A stretch of DNA of 64,000 nucleotides from Zoogloea sp. (GTDB taxonomy: Bacteria; Pseudomonadota; Gammaproteobacteria; Burkholderiales; Rhodocyclaceae). The stretch is from positions 1-64,000 of the forward strand of contig JADKKC010000021.1 of the NCBI GenBank assembly GCA_016720685.1, in the 5' to 3' direction. The translations under genes and the position numbers were made by a program. Below are positions 44,407-53,391 of this stretch, piece by piece (position 1 is the stretch's first letter; each line of letters starts with the position of its first letter). The notes beneath the pieces were generated by a model. That model had not been told where the DNA came from. It searched no databases and worked only from the letters and a program-made list of their open reading frames with translations.

Positions 44407-44934
44407 ATGGGTTTCGATCAGGTCAAGGCCGGCAAGGACGTTCCGAACGACATCAACGTGATCATCGAGATTTCCGCCCAGGGCGATCCGATCAAGTTCG
44501 AGGTGGACAAGGATAGCGGCGCGATTTTCGTCGACCGTTTCATGGGCACCTCCATGCGTTACCCGATCAACTACGGCTATGTGCCGCACACCGTTGCCGG
44601 CGATGGCGATCCGGTGGACGTGCTGGTCGTTACCCCCTTCCCGCTGGCGCCGGGCGTCGTCATCCGCTGCCGCCCGGTGGGCGTGCTGAAGATGGAAGAT
44701 GACGGCGGCGTGGATGCCAAGGTTGTGGCCGTGCCGGTCTCCAAGCTGACCCCGCTGTACGACAAGGTGCAGACCACCGATGACCTGCCCGAGCTGCTGA
44801 TGAAGCAGACCGTGCACTTCTTCGAGCACTACAAGGATCTGGAGCCGGGCAAGTGGGTCAAGATCCTGGGCTGGGGCACCGTCGAAGAAGCCAAGCAGGA
44901 AATCGTCAACGGCCTGGCCGCCGCTGCCAAGTAA
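44407..44934 (+). CDS. ppa: Inorganic pyrophosphatase
   Basis: Hydrolyses pyrophosphate to phosphate, pulling biosynthetic reactions forward; cytoplasmic hexamer in the bacterial family I. The 175 residues contain the signature DGDPVDVLV near residue 66 with its three Asp, EVDKDSGAIFVDRF with the substrate Lys, and INYGYVPHT. Length and motifs match fully. Transcribed alone, with a terminator just after. Confidence 0.97.
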   Translation: MGFDQVKAGKDVPNDINVIIEISAQGDPIKFEVDKDSGAIFVDRFMGTSMRYPINYGYVPHTVAGDGDPVDVLVVTPFPLAPGVVIRCRPVGVLKMEDDGGVDAKVVAVPVSKLTPLYDKVQTTDDLPELLMKQTVHFFEHYKDLEPGKWVKILGWGTVEEAKQEIVNGLAAAAK

Positions 44935-44953
44935 GCCGTTTCGCCAGTTGTTG

Positions 44954-44986
44954 AACAAGGCCCGCTCCGTGCGGGCCTTGTTGTTT
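44954..44986 (+). terminator. Intrinsic terminator of ppa
   Basis: CAAGGCCCGC and GCGGGCCTTG form a perfect 10-bp stem (12 with flanking AA/TT) around TCCGT, followed by TTGTTT. It separates ppa from the convergent flavoprotein gene. Confidence 0.92.
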
Positions 44987-45009
44987 CTGGCGGCAGCCTG
45001 GACGTGGAC

Positions 45010-46233
45010 CTAGACGGCCTGCCCGGCCGCGTGGCCGCTGGCCCAGGCCCACTGGAAGTTGTAGCCACCCAGGTGGCCGGTCACGTCCATCACTTCGCCG
45101 ACAAAATAAAGCCCCGGCACCTTGCGGGCTTCCATGGTTTTTGACGACAGCGCCCGCGTATCGACGCCGCCGAGGGTGACTTCGGCCTTGGCGTAGCCGA
45201 GTGTGCCGTTGGGCGTGATGGCCCAGCGGGCGAGCAGGGCGGCAATGGCGTCGAGTTCCCTGGTGTTGAACTGGTTGACCGGCTTGTTCCAGCCGCGCTG
45301 GTCGCACCAGGCGTGGGCGAAGCGCTTGGGCAGCCGCTCGGAAAGCAGGTTGCCGAGCAGTTGCTTGCTGCGGGCATTGTCGAGCAGCCACTGGCGTACA
45401 TCGCCGGCCGGAAAGAGATCGACCATGACCTGGCTGCCACCGTCGGCGTCGCCGTAATCCCGCGCCTGCCAGTAGGACGAAGCCTGCAGGATCACCGGGC
45501 CGGACAGCCCGCGGTGGGTGAACAGCAGGTTTTCGCGAAAACGCCCGGCGCCGCATTCGGCCACCGCGTCGAAGGCCATGCCGGCCAGCTCCTTGTAGAT
45601 CGCCAGTTCTTCCGGCGGCAGCGTGAGCGGCACGAGGGCCGGCTTGGGCGGCACGATGGCAAGGCCGAACTGTTCGGCAATCTTGTAGCCCAGCGGCGAG
45701 GCGCCGATCTTGGGAATCGACAGCCCGCCGGTGGCGACCACCAGGCTTTCGCAGCTGAAGCGGCCGTGGCTGGTGTCGAGGATGAAGCGGGCGCCGGGTT
45801 CGGTGCCGGTACCAACGGTTTCCAGCGTGCAGGGCATGGCCCAGCTCACCTGGCCGTTGTCGCAGCCGGTGCGCAGCATGTCGATGATGTCCTGCGCGGA
45901 ATCGTCGCAAAACAGCTGGCCGTGCTCGCGCTCGTGCCAGCGGATGCCGTGGCGGTTCACCCTTTCGATGAAGTGGGCTGGCGTGAAGCGGCTGAGCGCC
46001 GAGCGGCAGAACTGCGGATTGCGCGACAGGTAGTTGGCGATGCCGACTTCGAGGTTGGTGAAATTGCAGCGGCCGCCGCCCGAGATGCGGATCTTCTCGG
46101 CGAGCTTTTCGGCGTGGTCGATGATCAGCACGCGGCGCCCGCGCTGGCCGGCCTCGGCGGCGCACATCATGCCGGCTGCGCCGGCGCCTATCACGATGAC
46201 GTCGAAGTGGTGGGGCTGGGCAGGATGGTTCAT
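45010..46233 (-). CDS. NAD(P)/FAD-dependent oxidoreductase, YhiN/HI0933 family
   Basis: A 407-residue flavoprotein of the HI0933-like family. The FAD fold is FDVIVIGAGAAGMMCAAEAG near residue 9, with the family motif KIRISGGGRCNFTN near residue 48, CESLVVATGGLSIPKIG, and the C-terminal signature GGYNFQWAWASGHAAG, preceded by PGLYFVGEVMDVTG. The substrate is unknown; some homologues reduce bile-acid or thiol compounds, which says little here. ATG 46233 fits homologues. Confidence 0.9.
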   Translation of the reverse strand: MNHPAQPHHFDVIVIGAGAAGMMCAAEAGQRGRRVLIIDHAEKLAEKIRISGGGRCNFTNLEVGIANYLSRNPQFCRSALSRFTPAHFIERVNRHGIRWHEREHGQLFCDDSAQDIIDMLRTGCDNGQVSWAMPCTLETVGTGTEPGARFILDTSHGRFSCESLVVATGGLSIPKIGASPLGYKIAEQFGLAIVPPKPALVPLTLPPEELAIYKELAGMAFDAVAECGAGRFRENLLFTHRGLSGPVILQASSYWQARDYGDADGGSQVMVDLFPAGDVRQWLLDNARSKQLLGNLLSERLPKRFAHAWCDQRGWNKPVNQFNTRELDAIAALLARWAITPNGTLGYAKAEVTLGGVDTRALSSKTMEARKVPGLYFVGEVMDVTGHLGGYNFQWAWASGHAAGQAV

Positions 46234-46393
46234 GACGGGCCGGGGTGCTGGAGAGGTCGGGGAGGATAGTCCGCGACTTGTCTTGCCGCAAACTCCGCGC
46301 ATAACTTGATTCTCACTGTGGCCTTCCCCTGCTAGGCTTGGACGATACGAAGAGCTCGCACTGAAGCGGTGCGCAGAAAAAGGAACACGAGCG

Positions 46394-49300
46394 ATGGTGC
46401 AGAAATTGCGGGCTGGCGGAAAGCCGTTGAAGTGGGCGCTGTGGAGTGCCGGCGTGATGGCGGTGGTTGGCGTGGCGGGTTTTCTGGCGGCGCCGCCGCT
46501 GGTCAAATCCATCGCCGAAACGAAGATCGGCGAACTGCTCCACCGCCCGGTGGCGATCGAGGGGGTGTCGATCAATCCTTACGCCTTGTCGGCCGAGGTG
46601 CGCGGCCTGCGCATTCTTGAGCGCGAAGGCGGTGCTACCGCGATGAGTTTCGCCTCGCTGTACGCCAACGTCGAGGCCGAATCGCTGTTCCGCGGCGGCG
46701 TGGTGGTTCAGGAGCTCAGGCTGGTCGAGCCGACGGTGAGCGTGGTGCGCCTTGAGGGCCAGCGCTTCAACTGGTCGGACGTCATCGATGAAATGCTGGC
46801 CAAGCCGGATGACGGCTCGAAGAGCCACTTCGCGATCCACAACATCCGCATCGAAAAGGGTCGCATCGATTTCGACGACCGGCCGGCCAGCCAGAAGCAC
46901 GTGATTGCCGATCTTGATCTCGGCGTGCCCTTTGTTTCCAACCTGCCTTCGCAGGTCGAAACCTTTGTCGAGCCGCTTCTGTCGATGAAGGTGAATGACA
47001 CGCCTTTCGAGATCCGCGGCAAGGCCAAACCGTTTTCGGCCACCCGCGAGTCGGTGGTCGATCTCAAGTTCGATGGCTTCGACCTGACCCGTTACATGGG
47101 TTACCTGCCGGTGGAAAAAACGTTCCGCCTGCCTGCCGCGCGCCTGTCGTCCGACCTGGAGGCCTCTTTTGCGCAGCCTGCCGGCGAAGCGCCGAGCGTG
47201 ACGCTCAAGGGCAGCGTCAGCCTGGCTGACGTGGACATCCGGCATGCCGACGACAGCCCGGCGATCAAGCTGCCCTCAGTGAAGATCGGCATCGACAAGC
47301 TGGCGCCCCTGGCCCGCGAGCTGGCCCTCGGCACGGTGGCCGTGGACAAGCCGGAAATCGTCGCAAGCCGTGACCGCGATGGACGCATCAGCCTGCTGTC
47401 GCTGGTGCCCAAGCCTGTTCAGTCAGCGGCTCCCGCGGCCCAGGCGCCGGCGGAAAGCGCACCGGCCAAACCCTTTGCGGTCACTCTCGGCGAGTTCAAG
47501 CTTGCCGGCGGGCGCGTGGATTTTTCGGATGAGCTGCCGGCCGGCGTTTTCAAGAAAACGTTGCAGGACATCCACGTTTCGCTGCGCAAGTTTGCGCTGA
47601 CGGGGAGCGAGCCGGCGGCGCTGGATTTCGGTTTTGCCACTGCCGCCGGCGAGACGTTCGAGCACAAGGGCAGCGTCACGCTCGCTCCGCTCAAGGCGGT
47701 CGGCACGCTGGAACTGGCCGGGCTGGATCTGGTCGGCCCCAGGCCCTATCTCGCCGGCGTGCTCAAGCAGGGCGAAGTGCTGTCGGGCAAGCTCGACGGC
47801 AAGATCGGCTACGAGTTTTTGCAGGAGGCGGGGAGCGAGCCGAAGATCAGGCTCAAGGCCGCTTTGCTGGCGCTGAAGGATCTCGGCGTGCAATTCAAGG
47901 GCGACAAGACGCCGCTGGCCAAGGTCGGCCTGCTGGAAGTGCGCGATGCGGATGTGGATACCGCCAGCCACCGGGTGACGGTGGGCGAGGTGAGCGGCAA
48001 GGCGACGCGAATTTCACTGGTGCGTGACAAGGAGGGCGTGTTCAACGCCCAGAAGATCGCCACCGAGCCCCGCGAAGGCCCGCCCGGCAAGGCCGGCTTG
48101 CGGCCCCTGGCAAAGGCCCCGGCCTCCACGCGTGCCGCGCCTGCGGCCGCGGCGGCCTGGCAGGTGGATGTGAAGCGCGTGGCCCTCGACGATTGGGGCG
48201 TGCGCGTCGAGGATCGCACCCTGTCGCCGGCCATTGTCTTGAATGCCGAACCGCTGGCCTTGAAGATCGACGGCCTGTCCACCGCCAGGGGCAGCAAGGC
48301 GAAGATCGATCTGCAAGCGTCGATCAACAAGCGTGGCAAAATCGGCGTGGCCGGCACGCTGGGCCTGGCGCCGCTGGCCGGCAACCTCGACCTGAACCTG
48401 AAGGCCGTGGACCTGGCCATGCTTCAGCCCTACGTGACCGAGAGGGTGAAGATCGCGATCACCCGCGGCAACGTCAGCTCGCGCAGCAAACTGGCTTTCG
48501 AGGTGCCGGCAAGCGGAGCGGTGAAGGGAAGCTTCCGGGGTAATCTGACCGTGGGCGATTTTGCTTCGGTGGACAAGCTCAATGCCACCGACTTCCTCAA
48601 GTGGAAATCTCTCTACTTCAATGGCCTGGATATCCGCTTTGCGCCGATGTCGGTGAGCATCGACGACATTGCGCTTGCCGACTTCTACACGCGGCTGATT
48701 CTCAACGCCAAGGGCGGCCTCAACATCCGCGAGATCACTGCCCAGCGGGCCGAAGAGCAAAAGGCCGAGGAGAATGCCGCCCAGGCCAACGGAAGCGCCC
48801 CGGCCGGGCCCGCCGCGGCCTCCGCAAAAATGGTTCCGCCCGCCGAGCCGATGATGCCGCTGTCGATCAAGCGCATCACGCTGCAGGGCGGCAACATCGC
48901 CTACAGCGACCGCTTCATCAAGCCCAACTACGACGCCAACCTCACCGGCATGGGTGGGCGCCTCAACGGCCTCTCGTCCGACCCGACGACCATCGCCGAA
49001 CTCGATCTGCGCGGCAAGGTGGATAACGCGGCGCCGGTTGAAGTGGTGGGCAGGCTCAACCCCTTCCGCCAGGACAGGGCGCTGGACATCAAGGCATCGG
49101 TCAAGGATTTCGAGCTCTCCAGCGTGTCGACCTACGCCGGAAAGTACGTGGGTTACGGCATCGAGAAGGGCAAGCTGTCGGCGACCCTCAACTACAAGGT
49201 TGAAGACCGCAAGCTCAGCGCCACCAACCAGGTCTTCCTCGACCAGCTGACCTTCGGCGACCAGGTGGACAGCCCGACCGCCGTCAAGCTGCCAGTGCTG

Positions 49301-50050
49301 CTGGCCGTGTCACTCCTGAAGAACAGCCGCGGCGAGATCGACCTCGATCTGCCGATCGGCGGCTCGCTGGATGATCCGCAGTTCAGCGTTGGCGGCATCG
49401 TGGTCAAGGTGATCGTCAATCTCATCACCAAGGCGATCACCTCGCCCTTTGCCTTGCTCGGCTCGATGATGGGTGGCAACAGCGAGGAGATGGCCTGGGT
49501 CGATTTCGAACCCGGTTTTGCACGCCTGCCCGATGCTGCCGGGACCAAGCTCGCCGCCATCGCCAAGGTCATGAACGAGAAGACCGGGCTCAAGCTCGAG
49601 ATCGCCGGCCGGATCGATCCGGCGACCGACCGCGAAGGCCTCAAGCAGGCCATGCTGATGGGCAAGGTCGAAGGGCTGAAGGTCAAGGACATGGCGAAGA
49701 AGGGTGAATCCCTGGGCGAGGATGGCCGGGTGATCATCCCGACGGCCGAATATCCGGCGCTGCTGACCCGGGTGTACAAGGACGAGAAGTTTCCCAAGCC
49801 ACGCAACGTGGTCGGTCTGGCCAAGGATCTGCCCGTTGCCGAAATGGAAAAGCTGATCTTCGCCAATACCACGGTCAACGACGAAGACGTGCGCCTGCTG
49901 GCCCAGCAGCGCGCCCAGGCGGTAAAGAACTGGCTGCTCGAAAGAGGCAATGTCCCGGCCGAGCGCATCTTCCTGCTCGCCGGCCGCGAGGGTGACGACG
50001 GCAAGCAGCCCAAGGCGAAGATCAGCCGGGTGGATTTCTCGCTTCGCTGA
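46394..50050 (+). CDS. Giant DUF748 (AsmA-like) envelope protein
   Basis: A 1218-residue protein with one N-terminal membrane anchor (ALWSAGVMAVVGVAGFLAAPPLV) and a very long periplasmic region of repetitive beta-strand units, as in DUF748/AsmA/TamB-like proteins. Recognisable segments are VAIEGVSINPYALSAEVRGL near residue 55, RVDFSDELPAGVF, and LSIKRITLQGGNIAYSDRFI near residue 825; the C-terminal ~180 residues include an OmpA-like helix segment (QQRAQAVKNWLLERGNVPAERI). Related AsmA-like proteins form lipid-conducting grooves between membranes; that role is inferred. A long Ala/Pro linker lies near residues 555-590. It stands alone. Confidence 0.85.
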   Translation: MVQKLRAGGKPLKWALWSAGVMAVVGVAGFLAAPPLVKSIAETKIGELLHRPVAIEGVSINPYALSAEVRGLRILEREGGATAMSFASLYANVEAESLFRGGVVVQELRLVEPTVSVVRLEGQRFNWSDVIDEMLAKPDDGSKSHFAIHNIRIEKGRIDFDDRPASQKHVIADLDLGVPFVSNLPSQVETFVEPLLSMKVNDTPFEIRGKAKPFSATRESVVDLKFDGFDLTRYMGYLPVEKTFRLPAARLSSDLEASFAQPAGEAPSVTLKGSVSLADVDIRHADDSPAIKLPSVKIGIDKLAPLARELALGTVAVDKPEIVASRDRDGRISLLSLVPKPVQSAAPAAQAPAESAPAKPFAVTLGEFKLAGGRVDFSDELPAGVFKKTLQDIHVSLRKFALTGSEPAALDFGFATAAGETFEHKGSVTLAPLKAVGTLELAGLDLVGPRPYLAGVLKQGEVLSGKLDGKIGYEFLQEAGSEPKIRLKAALLALKDLGVQFKGDKTPLAKVGLLEVRDADVDTASHRVTVGEVSGKATRISLVRDKEGVFNAQKIATEPREGPPGKAGLRPLAKAPASTRAAPAAAAAWQVDVKRVALDDWGVRVEDRTLSPAIVLNAEPLALKIDGLSTARGSKAKIDLQASINKRGKIGVAGTLGLAPLAGNLDLNLKAVDLAMLQPYVTERVKIAITRGNVSSRSKLAFEVPASGAVKGSFRGNLTVGDFASVDKLNATDFLKWKSLYFNGLDIRFAPMSVSIDDIALADFYTRLILNAKGGLNIREITAQRAEEQKAEENAAQANGSAPAGPAAASAKMVPPAEPMMPLSIKRITLQGGNIAYSDRFIKPNYDANLTGMGGRLNGLSSDPTTIAELDLRGKVDNAAPVEVVGRLNPFRQDRALDIKASVKDFELSSVSTYAGKYVGYGIEKGKLSATLNYKVEDRKLSATNQVFLDQLTFGDQVDSPTAVKLPVLLAVSLLKNSRGEIDLDLPIGGSLDDPQFSVGGIVVKVIVNLITKAITSPFALLGSMMGGNSEEMAWVDFEPGFARLPDAAGTKLAAIAKVMNEKTGLKLEIAGRIDPATDREGLKQAMLMGKVEGLKVKDMAKKGESLGEDGRVIIPTAEYPALLTRVYKDEKFPKPRNVVGLAKDLPVAEMEKLIFANTTVNDEDVRLLAQQRAQAVKNWLLERGNVPAERIFLLAGREGDDGKQPKAKISRVDFSLR

Positions 50051-50073
50051 CAACGGTTCTGACGGAGGCTGGC

Positions 50074-50373
50074 ATGCGAGCAATAAAACTGGACGACGCC
50101 CGTCGCGCCGAAATACTGGCGGATCTTGACGGCTGGCAACTGCAGCCCGGGCGCGATGCGATCGGCAAGGCATTCCGCTTTGCCGATTTCAATACGGCCT
50201 TCGGCTGGATGACGCGGGTTGCGCTGATGGCTGAAAAGCTCGACCACCATCCGGAGTGGCGCAACGTTTACAACCGGGTCGAGGTGGTCCTGACAACCCA
50301 CGACGCAGGTGGCGTGACCGAACTGGACGTGACGCTGGCGCGCTTCATGGAGCAGTCTGCGACACTCGCCTGA
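50074..50373 (+). CDS. phhB: Pterin-4a-carbinolamine dehydratase
   Basis: Dehydrates 4a-hydroxytetrahydropterin to recycle the pterin cofactor. The 99-residue product has the family signature HHPEWRNVYNRVEVVLTTHDAGGVT with the catalytic His pair, and GWQLQPGRDAIGKAFRF. No aromatic amino-acid hydroxylase is in the window. It starts 23 bases after the DUF748 gene. Confidence 0.92.
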   Translation: MRAIKLDDARRAEILADLDGWQLQPGRDAIGKAFRFADFNTAFGWMTRVALMAEKLDHHPEWRNVYNRVEVVLTTHDAGGVTELDVTLARFMEQSATLA

Positions 50374-50513
50374 CGCGCGCCTTGCCGCGTTGCGGCATGC
50401 GCGCCGGTCGCGAGGGTGCTAACCTTGAACTACCGGACCTTATCGCCTGGGTGGCCTTTGCGCGTGCCCCAACGGACAAGAGCAGGCCGGTTTTTCGAGG
50501 GAGATCACAGCGG

Positions 50514-51434
50514 ATGCACCTGAGCTTTGACTGGAGCGCGGCCCTGCGCCGTTCGCGGCAGCCTGCCGCGGGCGAGCAGGAGACGTGCCGACATGCCTGG
50601 AAGCGCTTTCCTTACGGTGACCGGGTTTATCGCTATGGCGGCAGCGCGCTCGCCTCCAACTGGTGCCGCCTGCATCGGGGCGACCGGGAAGCCTTTCCGG
50701 AGGCCGGCAATCTTGCCGAGCTGCTGCGCGCCAATCCGGCGCTGCTTGTCCATGTGCCCGATCCAGCCGCCGCCGCCACGCAGCTCGAAGAAGCGTGGCG
50801 GGCCTATCACGCCGGGGATTTTTCCGATGCCGCCGACCGGGGGCTGGCGGCAGGCCCGATCGGGGCCGTGGTTGCCGCGAAGGCGGCCGTCGTTTACGCC
50901 TCGCGCCTCGAAGAGGACGAAGCCTGTCGTTCAACGATCCTGCGCGACGCGGTCGATTCCTGCGCCGCATTGCTGGAGATCGCCCCCAACTGGGCCAACG
51001 CCTGGCACGTCCACGGTATGGTGCTCGGGCGCTACAGCCAGCATGTCCCGGTTGTGCGGGCCCTGGCCCAGGGCATGGGCGGCAAGGTGCGGGACAGCCT
51101 GCAGCGGGCCATCCTGCTCGAGCCCCGCCACGCCGAAGCCCATGTCGGGCTGGGAATTTTCTACGCGGAAGTGATCGACAAGGTGGGGGCCATGGTTGCG
51201 GGGCTCACCTACGGAGTGCGCAAGGAGGCTGTCGTCGAACATTTCGAGGCCGCCCGCAAGCTGCATCCCCAGTCACCGGTGGTGCTTGCCGAGTACGCCA
51301 GGGCCATGCAGCTGGCAGGCTGCGGCTTCGTGCCGGGCGAGGTCTACGGCCTCTACGCCGAAGCCGCAGCCTGCCAGCCCGCAGATGCGCTGGAACGTCT
51401 TGACGTGGAGTGGGCGCGCGGCGAGATGGGCTAG
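50514..51434 (+). CDS. TPR-like protein of unknown function
   Basis: A 306-residue protein. No signal peptide is evident. The N-terminal ~80 residues (FPYGDRVYRYGGSALASNWCRLH) are unlike any family I recognise. The rest is alpha-helical with tetratricopeptide-like units: QLEEAWRAYHAGDFSDAADRGLAAG, then CAALLEIAPNWANAWHVHGMVLGRYSQ and AILLEPRHAEAHVGLGIFYAEV. This pattern suggests a protein-binding helical scaffold. ATG 50514 follows GGGAG by about a dozen bases. The preceding 140-base gap contains no identifiable element. Confidence 0.7.
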   Translation: MHLSFDWSAALRRSRQPAAGEQETCRHAWKRFPYGDRVYRYGGSALASNWCRLHRGDREAFPEAGNLAELLRANPALLVHVPDPAAAATQLEEAWRAYHAGDFSDAADRGLAAGPIGAVVAAKAAVVYASRLEEDEACRSTILRDAVDSCAALLEIAPNWANAWHVHGMVLGRYSQHVPVVRALAQGMGGKVRDSLQRAILLEPRHAEAHVGLGIFYAEVIDKVGAMVAGLTYGVRKEAVVEHFEAARKLHPQSPVVLAEYARAMQLAGCGFVPGEVYGLYAEAAACQPADALERLDVEWARGEMG

Positions 51435-51489
51435 GGGCGCCGGGAAACTGCAGCCTCGCGTCCGGCGGCGGCCGGGCCCACGACCCTTG

Positions 51490-51936
51490 TCAGGCTTTGG
51501 CGCGGATCAGGCGCGCCTTCTCCCGGTCCCAGTCCCGTTCTTTTTCGGTTTCGCGCTTGTCGAACTGTTTCTTGCCCTTGGCAAGGCCGACGCTGATTTT
51601 CACGCGGCCCTTCACGTAGTGCAGGTCGAGGGGCACCAGCGCGTAACCGGCGCGCTCCACCTTGCCGACCAGCTTGTCGATTTCTTCGGCGTGAAGCAGC
51701 AGCTTGCGGGTGCGAGTCGGATCCGGGTTGATGTGGGTGGAGGTGGATTCGAGCGGCGTGATGTGCATGCCGACGATGAAAATCTCCGCCCCGCGGATCA
51801 CCACGTAGCTTTCCTTGATGTTGGCGCGTCCGGCGCGGATGCCCTTGACCTCCCACCCTTCCAGGACCAGGCCGGCTTCGTATTTGTCCTCGATGAAGTA
51901 ATCGTGGAAGACCTTGCGATTGTCGATGATGCTCAT
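51490..51936 (-). CDS. smpB: SsrA-binding protein
   Basis: Binds tmRNA and brings it to stalled ribosomes in trans-translation. The 148 residues show YEAGLVLEGWEVKGIRAGRANIKESY, the oligonucleotide-binding barrel, HYVKGRVKISVGLAKGKKQFDKRE and a basic C-terminal helix DWDREKARLIRAKA. The tmRNA gene itself was not found in the window. It is divergent from ratA. Confidence 0.96.
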   Translation of the reverse strand: MSIIDNRKVFHDYFIEDKYEAGLVLEGWEVKGIRAGRANIKESYVVIRGAEIFIVGMHITPLESTSTHINPDPTRTRKLLLHAEEIDKLVGKVERAGYALVPLDLHYVKGRVKISVGLAKGKKQFDKRETEKERDWDREKARLIRAKA

Positions 51937-52031
51937 GGGTGTTGCCTCAGTGGCGCGGGCTCATTGGCGCGAGCCCGTGCAGACGCGTAAAATCGCGTAT
52001 TTTAACAGCTCGATACCCCGCTCGCGTCCCG

Positions 52032-52469
52032 ATGGCAACCGTCAAAAAAATTGTCCTGATCGAGTTCACGCCGGCCCAGATGTTCGATCTGGTGGACCGC
52101 TGCGAGGATTACCCCAAGTTTTTACCATGGTGCGGTGGCAGTGAAGTGCACTCCCGCGACGAGGCGGTCACCAAGGCCACCCTGCACATCAACTATCACG
52201 GCATCAAGTCCCACTTCAGCACCGCGAACGAGAAGCGCTATCCCTCGCACATGCTGATCCGCCTCACCGACGGGCCGTTCACCCACCTCGACGGCTCCTG
52301 GGATTTCACCCCGCTGGGCGACGCGGCCTGCAAGGTCGAGTTCAACATGCACTACGAATTTTCCAGCCGGCTGATCGAGAAGGCCGTGGGGCCGGTGTTC
52401 AGTCACATCGCCAACACCTTCGTCGATTCGTTTGTAAAGCGCGCGGCGCAAATCTATGGCAAGAGCTGA
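52032..52469 (+). CDS. ratA: RatA/COQ10-type START-domain protein
   Basis: A 145-residue START/SRPBCC-fold protein. Family signature VDRCEDYPKFLPWCGGSEV near residue 21 and GPFTHLDGSWDFTPLG, LIEKAVGPVF near the end. In E. coli RatA was described as a ribosome-association toxin, while the COQ10 relatives bind ubiquinone; a ubiquinone-related role is equally possible. Adjacent to smpB (divergent) and followed by rnfH, the same arrangement as in E. coli. ATG 52032. Confidence 0.92.
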   Translation: MATVKKIVLIEFTPAQMFDLVDRCEDYPKFLPWCGGSEVHSRDEAVTKATLHINYHGIKSHFSTANEKRYPSHMLIRLTDGPFTHLDGSWDFTPLGDAACKVEFNMHYEFSSRLIEKAVGPVFSHIANTFVDSFVKRAAQIYGKS

Positions 52470-52470
52470 A

Positions 52471-52806
52471 ATGTCCACTCGGGATTCAATCAAGGTCGAA
52501 GTCTGCTACGCGCTGCGCGACCACCAGGATATCGTGCGTCTCACGTTGCCGGCCGGCTGCACTGTCCAGCGTGCCCTCGATGTGTCCGGCCTGCTGCAGA
52601 AACATCCGGAGATCGATCTCGCCAAGACCAACAAGCTGGGCATCTTCGCCAAGCTGGTCAAGGCCGACACGGTGCTGCGTGATCGCGACCGTATCGAAAT
52701 CTACCGTCCGCTGATCGCCGACCCCAAGGAGGTGCGCCGCAAGCGTGCCGAAGAGGGGAAGCTCATGAAAAAGGGCGGCGGCTCGGCTGAAGAGGGCGCC
52801 GCGTAG
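52471..52806 (+). CDS. rnfH: RnfH-family ubiquitin-like protein (RatB)
   Basis: A 111-residue beta-grasp (ubiquitin-like) protein of the RnfH/UPF0125 family. The conserved part runs from IKVEVCYALRDHQDIVRLTLPAGCTVQRAL to LAKTNKLGIFAKLVKADTVLRDRDRIEIYRPLIADPKEVRRKRAEEG, and the tail is basic. ATG 52471 starts one base after the ratA stop; an upstream ATG 52456 inside ratA is possible. Function is unclear. Confidence 0.92.
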   Translation: MSTRDSIKVEVCYALRDHQDIVRLTLPAGCTVQRALDVSGLLQKHPEIDLAKTNKLGIFAKLVKADTVLRDRDRIEIYRPLIADPKEVRRKRAEEGKLMKKGGGSAEEGAA

Positions 52807-52842
52807 TTCTGCCAGGGGTTTGCGCGGGGCCGGCGACGGCTC

Positions 52843-53310
52843 CTACTGTTTGCAGGTACGCTCCACGGCCTTGCGGGTGCGTTCGATTTCGGCACTGCGC
52901 TCGTTCTCGTCGAGAAGGGCGCGCTCGCCGTTGTCGTCGAAGCGGCTGAAGCTCTGGCCGCTTTCGAGAGCCGCCAGCTGGTGGCGCATCTCGGTGCAGT
53001 CCCGTTCCCGCGCGTCCTCGGTGGCCTTGTTTTTACGGGATTTTTCTTCGCTCTCGGCGGCTTCTGCGCGGCGCTTGCGGAAGGCCAGCTCCTTCTCTGC
53101 GTAGCTCTGGGGCGCCGCCTGGGTGCTGTCGGCAGCGGCAGGCCTGGACGGTGCCAGGGGAGCCTGCCGGACGGTGCGGACCGTCGCGTCCGGTGGTGGC
53201 AGGTCCGAATAATGGACCCTGCCGCTGGCGTCCTTCCAGCTGTAGATGCCCTGGGCAAACGCCGTCTGGCCGGCGCATACCAGCAGCACAACGAGAAGAT
53301 TACGCAACAT
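52843..53310 (-). CDS. DUF4124 periplasmic protein
   Basis: A 155-residue protein with a signal peptide (LLVVLLVCAGQTAFA) followed at once by a DUF4124 domain (GIYSWKDASGRVHYSDLPPP) and a highly charged Glu/Arg/Lys helical region to the end. The function of DUF4124 is not established; it may bind the cell envelope. Divergent from guaB with an 81-base gap holding the guaB promoter. Confidence 0.85.
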   Translation of the reverse strand: MLRNLLVVLLVCAGQTAFAQGIYSWKDASGRVHYSDLPPPDATVRTVRQAPLAPSRPAAADSTQAAPQSYAEKELAFRKRRAEAAESEEKSRKNKATEDARERDCTEMRHQLAALESGQSFSRFDDNGERALLDENERSAEIERTRKAVERTCKQ

Positions 53311-53335
53311 TGATGACTCCAGTCGGACAAAGCTT

Positions 53336-53364
53336 TTGCCGCGGGGCGGCCGGGTACGTATAAT
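53336..53364 (+). promoter_or_regulatory. guaB: Sigma-70-type promoter of guaB
   Basis: TTGCCG (53336-53341) and a consensus TATAAT (53359-53364) are separated by 17 bases. The guaB ATG follows 27 bases later, preceded by AAGGGA. Confidence 0.8.
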
Positions 53365-53391
53365 ACGGATTTGATTCAAGGGATTAAAGCC

